Of a stretch of 64,000 bases of DNA, positions 1 through 12,189 are shown piece by piece. This DNA comes from Amia ocellicauda (lineage: Eukaryota; Chordata; Actinopteri; Amiiformes; Amiidae). The stretch's first letter is position 1. The number at the start of each line of letters is the position of its first letter. The notes under the pieces were generated by a model, which worked only from the letters and a program-made list of their open reading frames with translations, ran no database searches and was not told the DNA's origin. The stretch lies in NCBI RefSeq assembly GCF_036373705.1, contig NC_089855.1, positions 48,281,318 through 48,345,317 on the forward strand. The letters are read 5' to 3'. The position numbers and the translations under genes are program-made.

Positions 1-37
1 CCCCACGCACACGCGTACTTCTGCCCTGTGTGTGTGA

Positions 38-2512
<2,475 letters not shown>

Positions 2513-3440
2513 ACCACACACACACTGCCACGTGTACACGCACTCAGACACGCACACACACACACTGACCTCTACTGCATCGCACATAGAGATATTCACA
2601 CACAGATGGTATGAATATCATCCCCCCACTCTGCCCCTCTGCGCAGCTCTGGCCTGTTGCTATGGACGGTAGATGCCCATGGAGACCCCCTCTGTGCTTC
2701 TGTCCCTCCCTTCGTTTCTCGTTTTGTATTGAAAATGTGTATAAGAAAAATAAAAATGTAATTTTGCAAACCTCAGCCGTGGAGTGTAGTGCTGTTACTG
2801 TTACACAGCTCTGTAGTGACTAGTGTAGTGGATCTATACTGCACTGTATTGCACCATTATACACTACTTTTGATAGTCTGTTACAGTTGTGTGTGTTTCG
2901 CACCGCATCGAGATCCTTATAAAAGGCATCGCCTGTAATACCAGATGGGTTGGAATTTGTGTGTGAGGCTTTAAACGTGCCTTTAAAGGTAACTGACCAC
3001 ATCCACAAACCGTCCCTGTGTGTCACTCAAGTGTCATCTGCAGTGTCATGTTTCTGGGCTTTACTTACCAGTGTAAGTGACTTTTGTCACATTAGTCTAA
3101 TTTTTGCCTGTAAACCATCATAACCATGGATTTCGAATTCATTTCATTGGATGGTTCGGAATGATTTGCACTTCAGCTCTGGATCCCGTCCGGCCGTGGC
3201 GGTGTGCGTCGTCCTGGTGCTCGGCCCTCTGCGCTCTGAGCCACTACACTGTGAGCAGGCAGACCTGTGGTTCACACGCATTGCAATTGTCACCCTCTGA
3301 GCTTGTATTTACAGACTGTTAATTCAGTCTGTCCGGACCGAGCTCATGGTGAGGAGGCCAGTGATTGACATCCTCTCCCCGGACTCCGTCCCTCAGCTGT
3401 GCCTGAATCAGGAGGAGGCTGGAGTCGAACAGCACGGGGT
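2513..3440 (+). other. mcm5 3' UTR and intergenic sequence
   Basis: AATAAA at about 2749-2754, some 240 bases after the mcm5 stop, is the likely polyadenylation signal. A short CA-rich tract lies near 2514-2565. Beyond about 2780 I see no gene, only unremarkable sequence up to the Tc1-like relic. Confidence 0.6.
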
Positions 3441-3469
3441 TACACTCTATTGCACTGCACGGAGTATAT

Positions 3470-4065
3470 AAAATATAACTCCTTCCAAATATTGAGATGT
3501 TCCCCTTTTACCCTCAGAACAGCCTAAGTTCATCAGGGCCTGGACTCTACAGGGTGTTGAGAGCTCTCCACAGGGATGCTGGCCCATGTTAACTCCCAAA
3601 GTTGTGTCAGCTGGGCAGGTTGTGGATTTCAACTCTGAATAGCTTGTCCAGCTCAACACAGATGCTCAGTGGGCTTGAGATCAGGTGACTGGGCAGGCCA
3701 CTGCAGATGCTCAGATGTCCTGTGACATTCAAACGTTGCTCCACTTTTATCAAGGGGCCCAAAGTATGCCATGAAAACACACCCCGCACCCCACACCATC
3801 ACAGCTCCGCCTGCAGCGTTGATGCCAGGCAGGATGGATCCATGCACTCCTGATGCACGGGAAACTGTTGAGCGTGAAAACCCAGCAGAGTTGGAGGTCT
3901 TAACACAATCACACTGGTGTGCCCGGCCCCTACTACCATGCCCCATTCAAAGGCACTGAAATAATTTGTCTCGCCCATTGACACTCTGAATGGCACACAT
4001 ACACAACCCATGTCTCAACTGTGTCAAGTTTAAAAACCCTTCTTTAACCCTTCTCAATGTGTTAC
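3470..4065 (-). mobile_element. Degraded, internally deleted Tc1-like transposon
   Basis: On the minus strand the sequence reads pieces of a Tc1-family transposase. Near 3920-3960 there is an N-terminal piece of the type FEWGMVVGA. After a gap comes GAVMVWGAG with a shifted HTLGPL-like piece near 3740-3800, then WPAQSPDLKPTEHL near 3655-3695. The DNA-binding domain and most of the catalytic domain are missing and frames are shifted, so it cannot encode a working enzyme. It lies between the convergent 3' ends of mcm5 and hmox1. The outer limits are approximate because I could not match clean terminal repeats. Confidence 0.75.
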
Positions 4066-4110
4066 ACTGTTCCACAGAGATGAGACTGACAACCCTGTCA
4101 CCAAATCGGC

Positions 4111-4116
4111 TTTATT
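4111..4116 (-). terminator. Probable hmox1 polyadenylation signal
   Basis: AATAAA on the minus strand, about 550 bases downstream of the hmox1 stop codon. The interval 4117-4661 would then be the hmox1 3' UTR; it holds no other recognisable feature. Confidence 0.45.
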
Positions 4117-4661
4117 TCTTATGAAAATAATACAAAATAGATAATTCTTCTTGTTAACAATATTATACAGTATTTGTTGGAAAATGTTAAATGTTACAAA
4201 AATACACGAAGAACCACCCAACTGAGCTGGCAGCAGGTCTGTTTGTCAATTAGGCCCTTTGATAACTCGTTAATTAGATATGACAAACCTGTGTGTGTGT
4301 CTCCTGGGTTACACAAGGTTAACTGAGACTAATTAAGCCCAAATTATTGAATCAAATGAGCTCGTTAAGGAACAGGAATTGGAAAGACTAGAACCCCAAT
4401 CGCAGTGTGTTGCTGTCAGGGCCCAGTCGCCCAGTGTGTAGCAGCAGCTTTTACAATTATTGCAATCATTGACATAGTCTATTGATCACAGACCAAACAA
4501 GACACACAAAGCTGACATGTGTAAAATAATACAAACTAAAAGGCACAACCCACAGCAGCACGCAGGGAATGAAGTGTGTGCGACGCTGGCTCGGAGGGAG
4601 ACATGGTGCTGTCACTGCTGTTGTGGTCACTCCCCTCGCCGCCACCTCGAGCACTGCCTCT

Positions 4662-5103
4662 TTACAGCATGTACAGCCCCACGGCGAATGCTGCCGCAGC
4701 CACGCCCAGCCCCAGGACCAATCGCAGTGCGGGGAAGGTGCCGAGCAAACCTGAGGGGGGCGGGGTCTGCAGCTTCTTCACTCCTGATTGGTTGCCTTAG
4801 GAAGAGGGAAAACCAATGGATTGGTTAGTATGTTAAGAGTGACAGGTGTGTATTTTGTGTGTTTCAGTGTTTGTCCACATGTGTATGTGCGTCTGGGTGA
4901 GTTTCTGTGACTGTGCTAGAGTGCGTGTGTACAGTGTGTGCGTGTGTGTGTCTCTCACCGTGTGTGTTGCTGCTGGCTCTGTAGCGGATGTGCTGCTCTC
5001 TTTCACTCCCTCTCTCACTCTTCACCTCTTTCTGTGCCTCTGCTGATCCCACCATCTTCTCCAGATCCTCAAACAACTGCAGAATACAGACAGTGTTAAT
5101 ATA

Positions 5104-5138
<35 letters not shown>

Positions 5139-5147
5139 GTTAATATA

Positions 5148-5181
<34 letters not shown>

Positions 5182-5281
5182 ACAGTGTTAATATACCACA
5201 CACACACACACAGACAGTGTTAATATACCACACACACACACACACACACATACACACACACACACAGACAGTGTTAATATA

Positions 5282-5321
<40 letters not shown>

Positions 5322-5477
5322 ACAGTGTTAATATACCACACACACACACACACAGACAGTGTTAATATACCACACATACACACACACTCACAGACAGTGT
5401 TAATATACCACACACACACACACACACACAGTCTTAATATACCACACACACACACACACACACACAGTGTTAATATA

Positions 5478-5522
<45 letters not shown>

Positions 5523-5533
5523 GTGTTAATATA

Positions 5534-5576
<43 letters not shown>

Positions 5577-5698
5577 GTTAATATACCACACACACACACA
5601 CAGACAGTGTTAATATACCACACACACACACACACAGACAGTGTTAATATACCACACACACACACACACACACTCACAGACAGTGTTAATATACCACA

Positions 5699-5736
<38 letters not shown>

Positions 5737-6532
5737 GTGTTAATATACCACACACACACAGACAGTGTTAATATACCACACACACACACTCACAGACAGT
5801 GTTAATATACCACACACACACACACACAGACAGTGTTAATATACCACACACACAGTGTTAATATACCACACACACACACATTCACACACAACAGAGTCAG
5901 TGTTAATATACCACACACACACTAACACAGACAGTGTTAATATACCACACACACACACACACACACAGACAGTGTTAATATACCACACACACACAGAGAC
6001 AGTGTTAATATACCACACACACACACACACAGACAGTGTTAATATACCACACACACACACATACACACACACACAGAGTCAGTGTTAATATAACACACAC
6101 ACACAGTCAGTGTTAATATAACACACACACACACAGACAGTGTTAATATACCACACACACACACTCACAGACAGTGTTAATATACCACACACACACACAC
6201 ACACAGACAGTGTTAATATACCACACACACAGTGTTAATATACCACACACACACACACATACACACACAACAGTCAGTGTTAATATACCACACACACACT
6301 AACACAGACAGTGTTAATATACCACACACACACACACACAGACAGTGTTAATATACCACACACACACAGAGTCAGTGTTAATATAACACACACACACACA
6401 CACACACAGAGTCAGTGTTAATATAACACACACACACAGTCAGTGTTAATATAACACACACACACACACAGACAGTGTTAATATACCACACACACACACT
6501 AACACACACACACACACAGAGTCAGTGTTAAT

Positions 6533-6578
<46 letters not shown>

Positions 6579-7802
6579 GTTAATTTACCGCACTCTCTCA
6601 CCTCTATGTTCAGTGTGAAGGCAGTGTTGGCCTCCTGAGTGACAGCCTGCTTGTGGGAGGGGCTTAGCTCCAGGCTGTTCATGCGTGATCTGTACAGCTG
6701 CTTGAAGCGTGTGGCGTTGGTAACCCCCGGAAACGAGAAGAAATCCAGCCCCGCCCCCTCACCGCCCGGCAGCCCCAGGGCCTTCTGGGCCATCTTGCCC
6801 AGCACCTGCCCCCCCGACAGGTCACCAAGATAACGGGTGTAGGAGTGGGCCACCAGCAGCTCGGGGTGGTCCTTCCCCACCTGAGAGACAGAGAGAGAGG
6901 TTAGTACACATACAGTGTGTGTCCAGTGCATGTAAAGTGCATGTCCAGTGCATGTCCAGTGTGTGTCCAGTGTGTCTGTACCTCTCGGAGTCTCTGTGCG
7001 TATCTCAGCGCGGCGGCGGGGGGCTTGGCGACCCGCTCTCTCCAGCCCGGGCCCAGGTGGTACTGCAGGTCAGCCTCCAGGGCGGCGACCCGGCTCAGCT
7101 CGGCTGGGAAGTGGACTGGAGCCACAGAGGGGTGGGACGCGTTCCGATCTAGCTCCTCCTCCAGGGCTGTGTACACAGTGTACAGACAGCACAGCAGCAA
7201 CTAGAGGCAGAGAGAGAGGGAGAGGGGGATTCACTCAACACGTACTGGACATTACTGTGGACTGAGGCTATCACTGAACGGTGAGAGAGAGACAGACAGA
7301 GAGACGGACACAGAGGCACAGAGACACAGAGGCACAGAGACAGAGACACAGAGAGTGAGACACAGAGGCACAGAGAGTGAGACAGACATATCGGTGGTGG
7401 ATCGATGTACGGATGGGCTGATCAGTTTTCGGTCGGCTGGTACCTTGTGCTCGGGCAGGGTGATCTGGCCCTTCTGGAAGCGCAGCATCAGCGCTGTGTT
7501 CTCTGCGCGCTCGTGAGCCTGGCGGGTCGCTCCCTTGATCAGCTCCGACAGGTCCACACTGGTACAGAGAGAGAAGGAGATTCATTTTAAACAGAGTGTC
7601 AGATTGTCAGTGTGTCAGAGTGTCAGAGTGCAACAGTGCCAGCCTATCAGAGTGTTAGTGTGTCAGTGTCAGTGTGTCAGTGTGTCAGTAGTACCTGTCT
7701 GTGGTGTCCTGGCCCTGCGCTGATCTCACCATCTTCTCCAGCTCCTCAAACAGCTGCAGGACACAGATAGTTTTAATATACCACACAGTCAGTGTTAATA
7801 TA

Positions 7803-7845
<43 letters not shown>

Positions 7846-7868
7846 GTTAATATACCACACACACACAC

Positions 7869-7911
<43 letters not shown>

Positions 7912-7936
7912 CAGTGTTAATATACCACACACACAC

Positions 7937-7985
<49 letters not shown>

Positions 7986-9411
7986 CAGTGTTAATATAAC
8001 ACACACACACACACAGTGTTAATTTACCGCACTCTCTCACCTCTATGTTCAGTGTGAAGGCAGTGTTGGCCTCCTGAGTGACAGCCTGCTTGTGGGCGGG
8101 GCTTAGCTCCAGGCTGTTCATGCGTGATCTGTACAGCTGCTTGAAGCGTGTGGCGTTGGTAACCCCCGGAAACGAGAAGAAATCCAGCCCCGCCCCCTCA
8201 CCGCCCGGCAGCCCCAGGGCCTTCTGGGCCATCTTGCCCAGCACCTGCCCCCCCGACAGGTCACCAAGATAACGGGTGTAGGAGTGGGCCACCAGCAGCT
8301 CGGGGTGGTCCTTCCCCACCTGAGAGACAGAGAGAGAGGTTAGTACACATACAGTGTGTGTCCAGTGCATGTAAAGTGCATGTCCAGTGGGTGTCCAGTG
8401 TGTGTCCAGTGCGTGTCCAGTGTGTCCAGTGTGTCCAGTGTGTCTGTACCTCTCGTAGTCTCTGTGCGTATCTCAGCGCGGCGGCGGGGGGCTTGGCGAC
8501 CCGCTCTCTCCAGCCCGGGCCCAGGTGGTACTGCAGGTCAGCCTCCAGGGCGGCGACCCGGCTCAGCTCGGCTGGGAAGTGGACTGGAGCCACAGAGGGG
8601 TGGGACGCGTTCCGATCTAGCTCCTCCTCCAGGGCTGTGTACACAGTGTACAGACAGCACAGCAGCAACTAGAGGCAGAGAGAGAGGGAGAGGGGGATTC
8701 ACTCAACACGTACTGGACATTACTGTGGACTGAGGCTATCACTGAACGGAGAGAGAGACAGACACAGAGTGAGACACAGAGGCACAGAGACACAGAGAGT
8801 GAGACACAGAGGCACAGAGACAGAGAGAGTGAGACAGAGACACAGAGAGTGAGACACAGAGGCACAGAGAGTGAGACAGACAGATCGGTGGTATATCGAT
8901 GGACGGATGGGCTGATCAGTTTTCGGTCGGCTGGTACCTTGTGCTCGGGCAGGGTGATCTGGCCCTTCTGGAAGCGCAGCATCAGCGCTGTGTTCTCTGC
9001 GCGCTCGTGAGCCTGGCGGGTCGCTCCCTTGATCAGCTCCGACAGGTCCACACTGGTACAGAGAGAGAGGGAGATTCATTTTAAACAGAGTGTCAGATTG
9101 TCAGTGTGTCAGAGTGTCAGAGTGCAACAGTGTCAACCTATTAGAGTGTTAGTGTGTCAGAGTGTTAGAGAGCTAAATGCCATACTACTAGGGTTTCAGA
9201 GTATCAGTGCCAGTGTGTCAGAGTGTCAGAGTGCAACAGTGCCAGCCTATCAGAGTGTTAGTGTGTCAGTGTCAGTGTCAGTGTGTCAGTGTGTCAGTAG
9301 TACCTGTCTGTGGTGTCCTGGCCCTGCGCTGATCTCACCATCTTCTCCAGCTCCTCAAACAGCTGCAGGACACAGATAGTTTTAATATACCACACAGTCA
9401 GTGTTAATATA

Positions 9412-9456
<45 letters not shown>

Positions 9457-9479
9457 GTTAATATACCACACACACACAC

Positions 9480-9522
<43 letters not shown>

Positions 9523-9535
9523 CAGTGTTAATATA

Positions 9536-9572
<37 letters not shown>

Positions 9573-9582
9573 CAGTGTTAAT

Positions 9583-9626
<44 letters not shown>

Positions 9627-11054
9627 GTTAATTTACCGCACTCTCTCACCTCTATGTTCAGTGTGAAGGCAGTGTTGGCCTCCTGAGTGACAGCCTGCTT
9701 GTGGGCGGGGCTTAGCTCCAGGCTGTTCATGCGTGATCTGTACAGCTGCTTGAAGCGTGTGGCGTTGGTAACCCCCGGAAACGAGAAGAAATCCAGCCCC
9801 GCCCCCTCACCGCCCGGCAGCCCCAGGGCCTTCTGGGCCATCTTGCCCAGCACCTGCCCCCCCGACAGGTCACCAAGATAACGGGTGTAGGAGTGGGCCA
9901 CCAGCAGCTCGGGGTGGTCCTTCCCCACCTGAGAGACAGAGAGAGAGGTTAGTACACATACAGTGTGTGTCCAGTGCATGTAAAGTGCATGTCCAGTGCG
10001 TGTCCAGTGTGTGTCCAGTGCGTGTCCAGTGCGTGTCCAGTGTGTCCAGTGTGTCTGTACCTCTCGGAGTCTCTGTGCGTATCTCAGCGCGGCGGCGGGG
10101 GGCTTGGCGACCCGCTCTCTCCAGCCCAGGCCCAGGTGGTACTGCAGGTCAGCCTCCAGGGCGGCGACCCGGCTCAGCTCGGCTGGGAAGTGGACTGGAG
10201 CCACAGAGGGGTGGGACGCGTTCCGATCTAGCTCCTCCTCCAGGGCTGTGTACACAGTGTACAGACAGCACAGCAGCAACTAGAGGCAGAGAGAGAGGGA
10301 GAGGGGGATTCACTCAACACGTACTGGACATTACTGTGGACTGAGGCTATCACTGAACGGAGAGAGAGACAGACAGAGAGACGGACACAGAGGCACAGAG
10401 ACACAGAGGCACAGAGAGTGAGACAGAGACACAGAGACAGACACAGAGTGAGACACAGAGGCACAGAGACACAGAGAGTGAGACACAGAGGCACAGAGAC
10501 AGAGAGAGTGAGACAGAGACACAGAGAGTGAGACACAGAGGCACAGAGAGTGAGACAGACAGATCGGTGGTATATCGATGGACGGATGGGCTGATCAGTT
10601 TTCGGTCGGCTGGTACCTTGTGCTCGGGCAGGGTGATCTGGCCCTTCTGGAAGCGCAGCATCAGCGCTGTGTTCTCTGCGCGCTCGTGAGCCTGGCGGGT
10701 CGCTCCCTTGATCAGCTCCGACAGGTCCACACTGGTACAGAGAGGGAGGGAGATTCATTTTGAACTCATTCACAGATTTACTGAATCTTATTTATTGCTT
10801 GTTTTTTAAGAAATGTTATTAGTATTTATGACCTATTCTTTGTTAATGTATTTGTGTTTTACACATGCATTGGCACGATCAAGGAAAGATGTCATGCCAG
10901 TGAAGCGTGTTCGACTGAGTGAAGGAGAGACAGAGAGAGAGAGAGGGAGGAGGGGTCATTACACAGTTAGTCAGAGTGTCAGAGTGTCAGAGTGTCAGTA
11001 GTACCTGTCTGTGGTGTCCTGGCTCTGTTTCTCTCTGTGGTTCTGGGTGTCCAT
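4662..11054 (-). CDS. hmox1: Heme oxygenase 1 with three tandem catalytic domains (predicted 752 aa)
   Basis: Heme oxygenase opens heme to biliverdin, CO and iron at the ER membrane using cytochrome P450 reductase. Exons on the minus strand: 11054-11005 ([19 protein letters not shown]), 10731-10617, 10279-10061, 9928-9650, 9362-9304, 9052-8938, 8668-8450, 8319-8041, 7753-7695, 7558-7444, 7200-6982, 6880-6602, 5076-4959 and 4795-4662. They total 2259 nt, and all junctions are GT-AG and in frame. Each of three units has the proximal heme-ligand His ([12 protein letters not shown]; about residues 32, 256 and 480) and the distal-helix GDLSGG (about 147, 371 and 595). Only the last unit continues into the normal exon 5 and the hydrophobic anchor ending AVGLYML. 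A single-unit product would be 304 aa, close to the usual ~290. Orthology is certain. Whether the triple protein is made, or splicing skips units, cannot be seen. An assembly error is possible. Confidence 0.85.
5098..6590. repeat. Compound CA microsatellite/minisatellite in hmox1 intron before exon 5
   Basis: About 1.5 kb of (CA)n tracts, each punctuated by the invariant motif GTGTTAATATACCACAC or a close variant, repeated several dozen times. The unbroken frames in it are a consequence of the repeat and are not genes. Confidence 0.95.
7262..7390. repeat. Purine-rich minisatellite in hmox1 intron 2, unit C
   Basis: Imperfect repeats of CACAGAGGCACAGAGA and GAGTGAGACAGAGACA type lie between exons 2 and 3. 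Counterparts lie at 8750-8880 and 10365-10560, with copy number differing between units. Confidence 0.7.
7695..7753 (-). other. Hybrid exon joining hmox1 units B and C
   Basis: This 59-nt exon reads [13 protein letters not shown], the start of exon 5, then GQDTTD and AG, the end of exon 1. It has the acceptor of exon 5 and the donor (CAG/GTAC) and downstream intron sequence of exon 1. It leaves phase 2, exactly as exon 1 does, so it splices in frame into the next exon 2. Confidence 0.85.
7775..8030. repeat. CA/GTGTTAATATACC repeat, hmox1 unit B intron
   Basis: Shorter copy of the compound CA repeat in the matching intron (exon 4 to hybrid exon). Five or so punctuating motifs remain. Confidence 0.9.
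9304..9362 (-). other. Hybrid exon joining hmox1 units A and B
   Basis: Same 59-nt fusion of exon 5 head and exon 1 tail as at 7695-7753, with the same acceptor, donor and phase. It forms the linker between the first and second heme oxygenase domains. Confidence 0.85.
9380..9630. repeat. CA/GTGTTAATATACC repeat, hmox1 unit A intron
   Basis: Third copy of the compound CA repeat, in the matching intron of unit A. Tract lengths differ from units B and C while the exons beside it are nearly identical. Confidence 0.9.
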
Positions 11055-11084
11055 GGCTGTAACCTGCAGAAAGGGGAGTGTCGG

Positions 11085-11400
11085 TCAACTGTACAATATC
11101 ACAGATACGGCACAGCACATTACAACACAGCCCTGATACAGCATAGCACAGCAGAGCACAATACAACACATCACAGCACAGCACAGCACAGCACAGCACA
11201 GGTACAGCACTGCACAGCACTGCACAGCAGAATACAACACAGCACAGCACAGATACAGCACAGCACAATACAACAGCCCTGATAAAAGCACAGCACAATA
11301 CAACACAACACAGATACATCACAGATACGGCACAGTACACTGCAGTGCAGCACAGCACAGCACAGCACACCCAGTCCAGCACACCACAGTGCAGTGCAGT
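11085..11400. repeat. CACAG pentanucleotide array in hmox1 5' intron
   Basis: Imperfect tandem CACAG/ATACA/ATACAG units lie between the non-coding first exon and the ATG exon. It is the reverse complement of the CTGTG array beyond the promoter (12190-15770). Confidence 0.85.
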
Positions 11401-11429
11401 GATTAGGAGAGTGGAGACAGGGCTCTTAC

Positions 11430-11512
11430 CTCGGTGTCTCAGTCAGGAGATCTCTGTGGGTCTGAAGGCGGCTCTGTCTCTGTCTGTGTCTCTCTGGTGC
11501 TTTTCGCTCTCT
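11430..11512 (-). other. hmox1: hmox1 non-coding first exon (5' UTR)
   Basis: On the minus strand a good donor (ACCGAG/GTAAGAG) ends an exon at 11430. A matching acceptor (TTTCTGCAG) lies nine bases before the ATG at 11054. The 5' limit is estimated from the TATA box at 11538-11545. A leader split in this way is inferred, not proven. Confidence 0.5.
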
Positions 11513-11537
11513 GTGTCTGTGTTGTGTCTCGCTTTCT

Positions 11538-11545
11538 CTTTATAT
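11538..11545 (-). promoter_or_regulatory. hmox1 TATA box
   Basis: GATATAAAG on the minus strand, about 110 bases before the inferred first-exon donor. This would place the start site near 11510. Confidence 0.5.
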
Positions 11546-11644
11546 CAATCACAGAGAGTGGGGGGGTGGGGAGGTGGAGAGAGAAAACAGGAAGTGGGAG
11601 TGAGAGGAACTGAGAGAGTACACCCACACGCTGACCCCCCCCCC

Positions 11645-11675
<31 letters not shown>

Positions 11676-11770
11676 CATTATCACAGTACAATCACAGGAA
11701 AAAAACAGAGCGGAGAAAGAAAGAAAGAGAGAGAGACCAAGGGTATGAGAAGTAACCAGGATTCTTACAG

Positions 11771-12183
11771 TGCTGGCACAGATTGGAGAGAGAGAGAGAG
11801 AGAGAGAGGGAGGGAGGGAGGGAGGGAGGGAGGGAGGGAGTGCTGAGTCAAGGTTTGAGGCTGCTGTGGAAAACTCCGAGTCATGTTTTCACCCCCCTCT
11901 CCCTCTCCCTCGGTCACATGTCGTCTCCGCTGTTTTCCTTGCTGACTCAAAATCAAAGTCTGTCTTCCTGTCCTCACACACAAGCCCCGTCCCCCTCTCC
12001 CTCCCTCCACTCAGGAAAAGTGCAGAGTCACGTTACGCCCCTCTCTGCCCCCTGGCTCTGTTCCACGGGTTCCAGCAGATAAGCCATCTCTGGACTGCCT
12101 CTCTCCCTGGTTACTGTTTACCCTCCTTGCCCAGTGTGTTTGCCCAGCGCCGGCAGAGAGAGAGAACCCCAGCTCACAGCGCT
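11771..12183. promoter_or_regulatory. Candidate stress-response enhancer of hmox1, proximal copy
   Basis: The segment begins TGCTGGCACAGATTGG, has a (GGGA)n tract, then carries TGCTGAGTCA at 11841-11850 and TGCTGACTCA at 11940-11949. Both fit the StRE/MARE core bound by NRF2-small MAF and repressed by BACH1, the factors that control HMOX1 in vertebrates through such elements. It lies about 330-440 bases upstream of the inferred start site. The regulatory role is inferred from motif and position. Confidence 0.6.
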
Positions 12184-12189
12184 GTGCTG

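Larger units (their letters stand above)
4662..7558 (-). other. hmox1 repeat unit C with the original 3' exons and membrane anchor
   Basis: Exon 2 is 7558-7444, exon 3 is 7200-6982 and exon 4 is 6880-6602. They are followed by the non-hybrid exon 5 (5076-4959, [15 protein letters not shown] then a charged linker) and exon 6 (4795-4662). Exon 6 encodes about 44 residues, with the hydrophobic ER tail anchor at the very C-terminus. A Ser replaces Ala in exon 4 (SPSHKQ versus SPAHKQ). This unit alone carries the gene's normal 3' end. Confidence 0.85.
7695..9052 (-). other. hmox1 repeat unit B (exons 2-3-4 plus hybrid exon)
   Basis: Exon 2 is 9052-8938, exon 3 is 8668-8450, exon 4 is 8319-8041 and the hybrid exon is 7753-7695. 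Exon lengths and splice phases are identical to unit A. Introns are also nearly identical apart from simple-repeat length, which points to recent duplication or ongoing gene conversion. Confidence 0.85.
9304..10731 (-). other. hmox1 repeat unit A (exons 2-3-4 plus hybrid exon)
   Basis: Exon 2 is 10731-10617 (115 nt), exon 3 is 10279-10061 (219 nt), exon 4 is 9928-9650 (279 nt) and the hybrid exon is 9362-9304 (59 nt). It encodes a complete heme oxygenase fold. One visible difference from the other units is Leu in place of Pro in the HLGPGW stretch of exon 3. The 5' intron is distinct: it holds the original intron 1 sequence (10740-11000), not a unit boundary. Confidence 0.85.

Noticed and set aside
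3104-3322. Short plus-strand frame after mcm5
   Set aside because: No homology, splice context or conserved neighbours; chance frame.
5096-6088. Cys/Val- and Thr/His-repeat frames over CA tracts
   Set aside because: Frames through dinucleotide repeats; they lie in an hmox1 intron.
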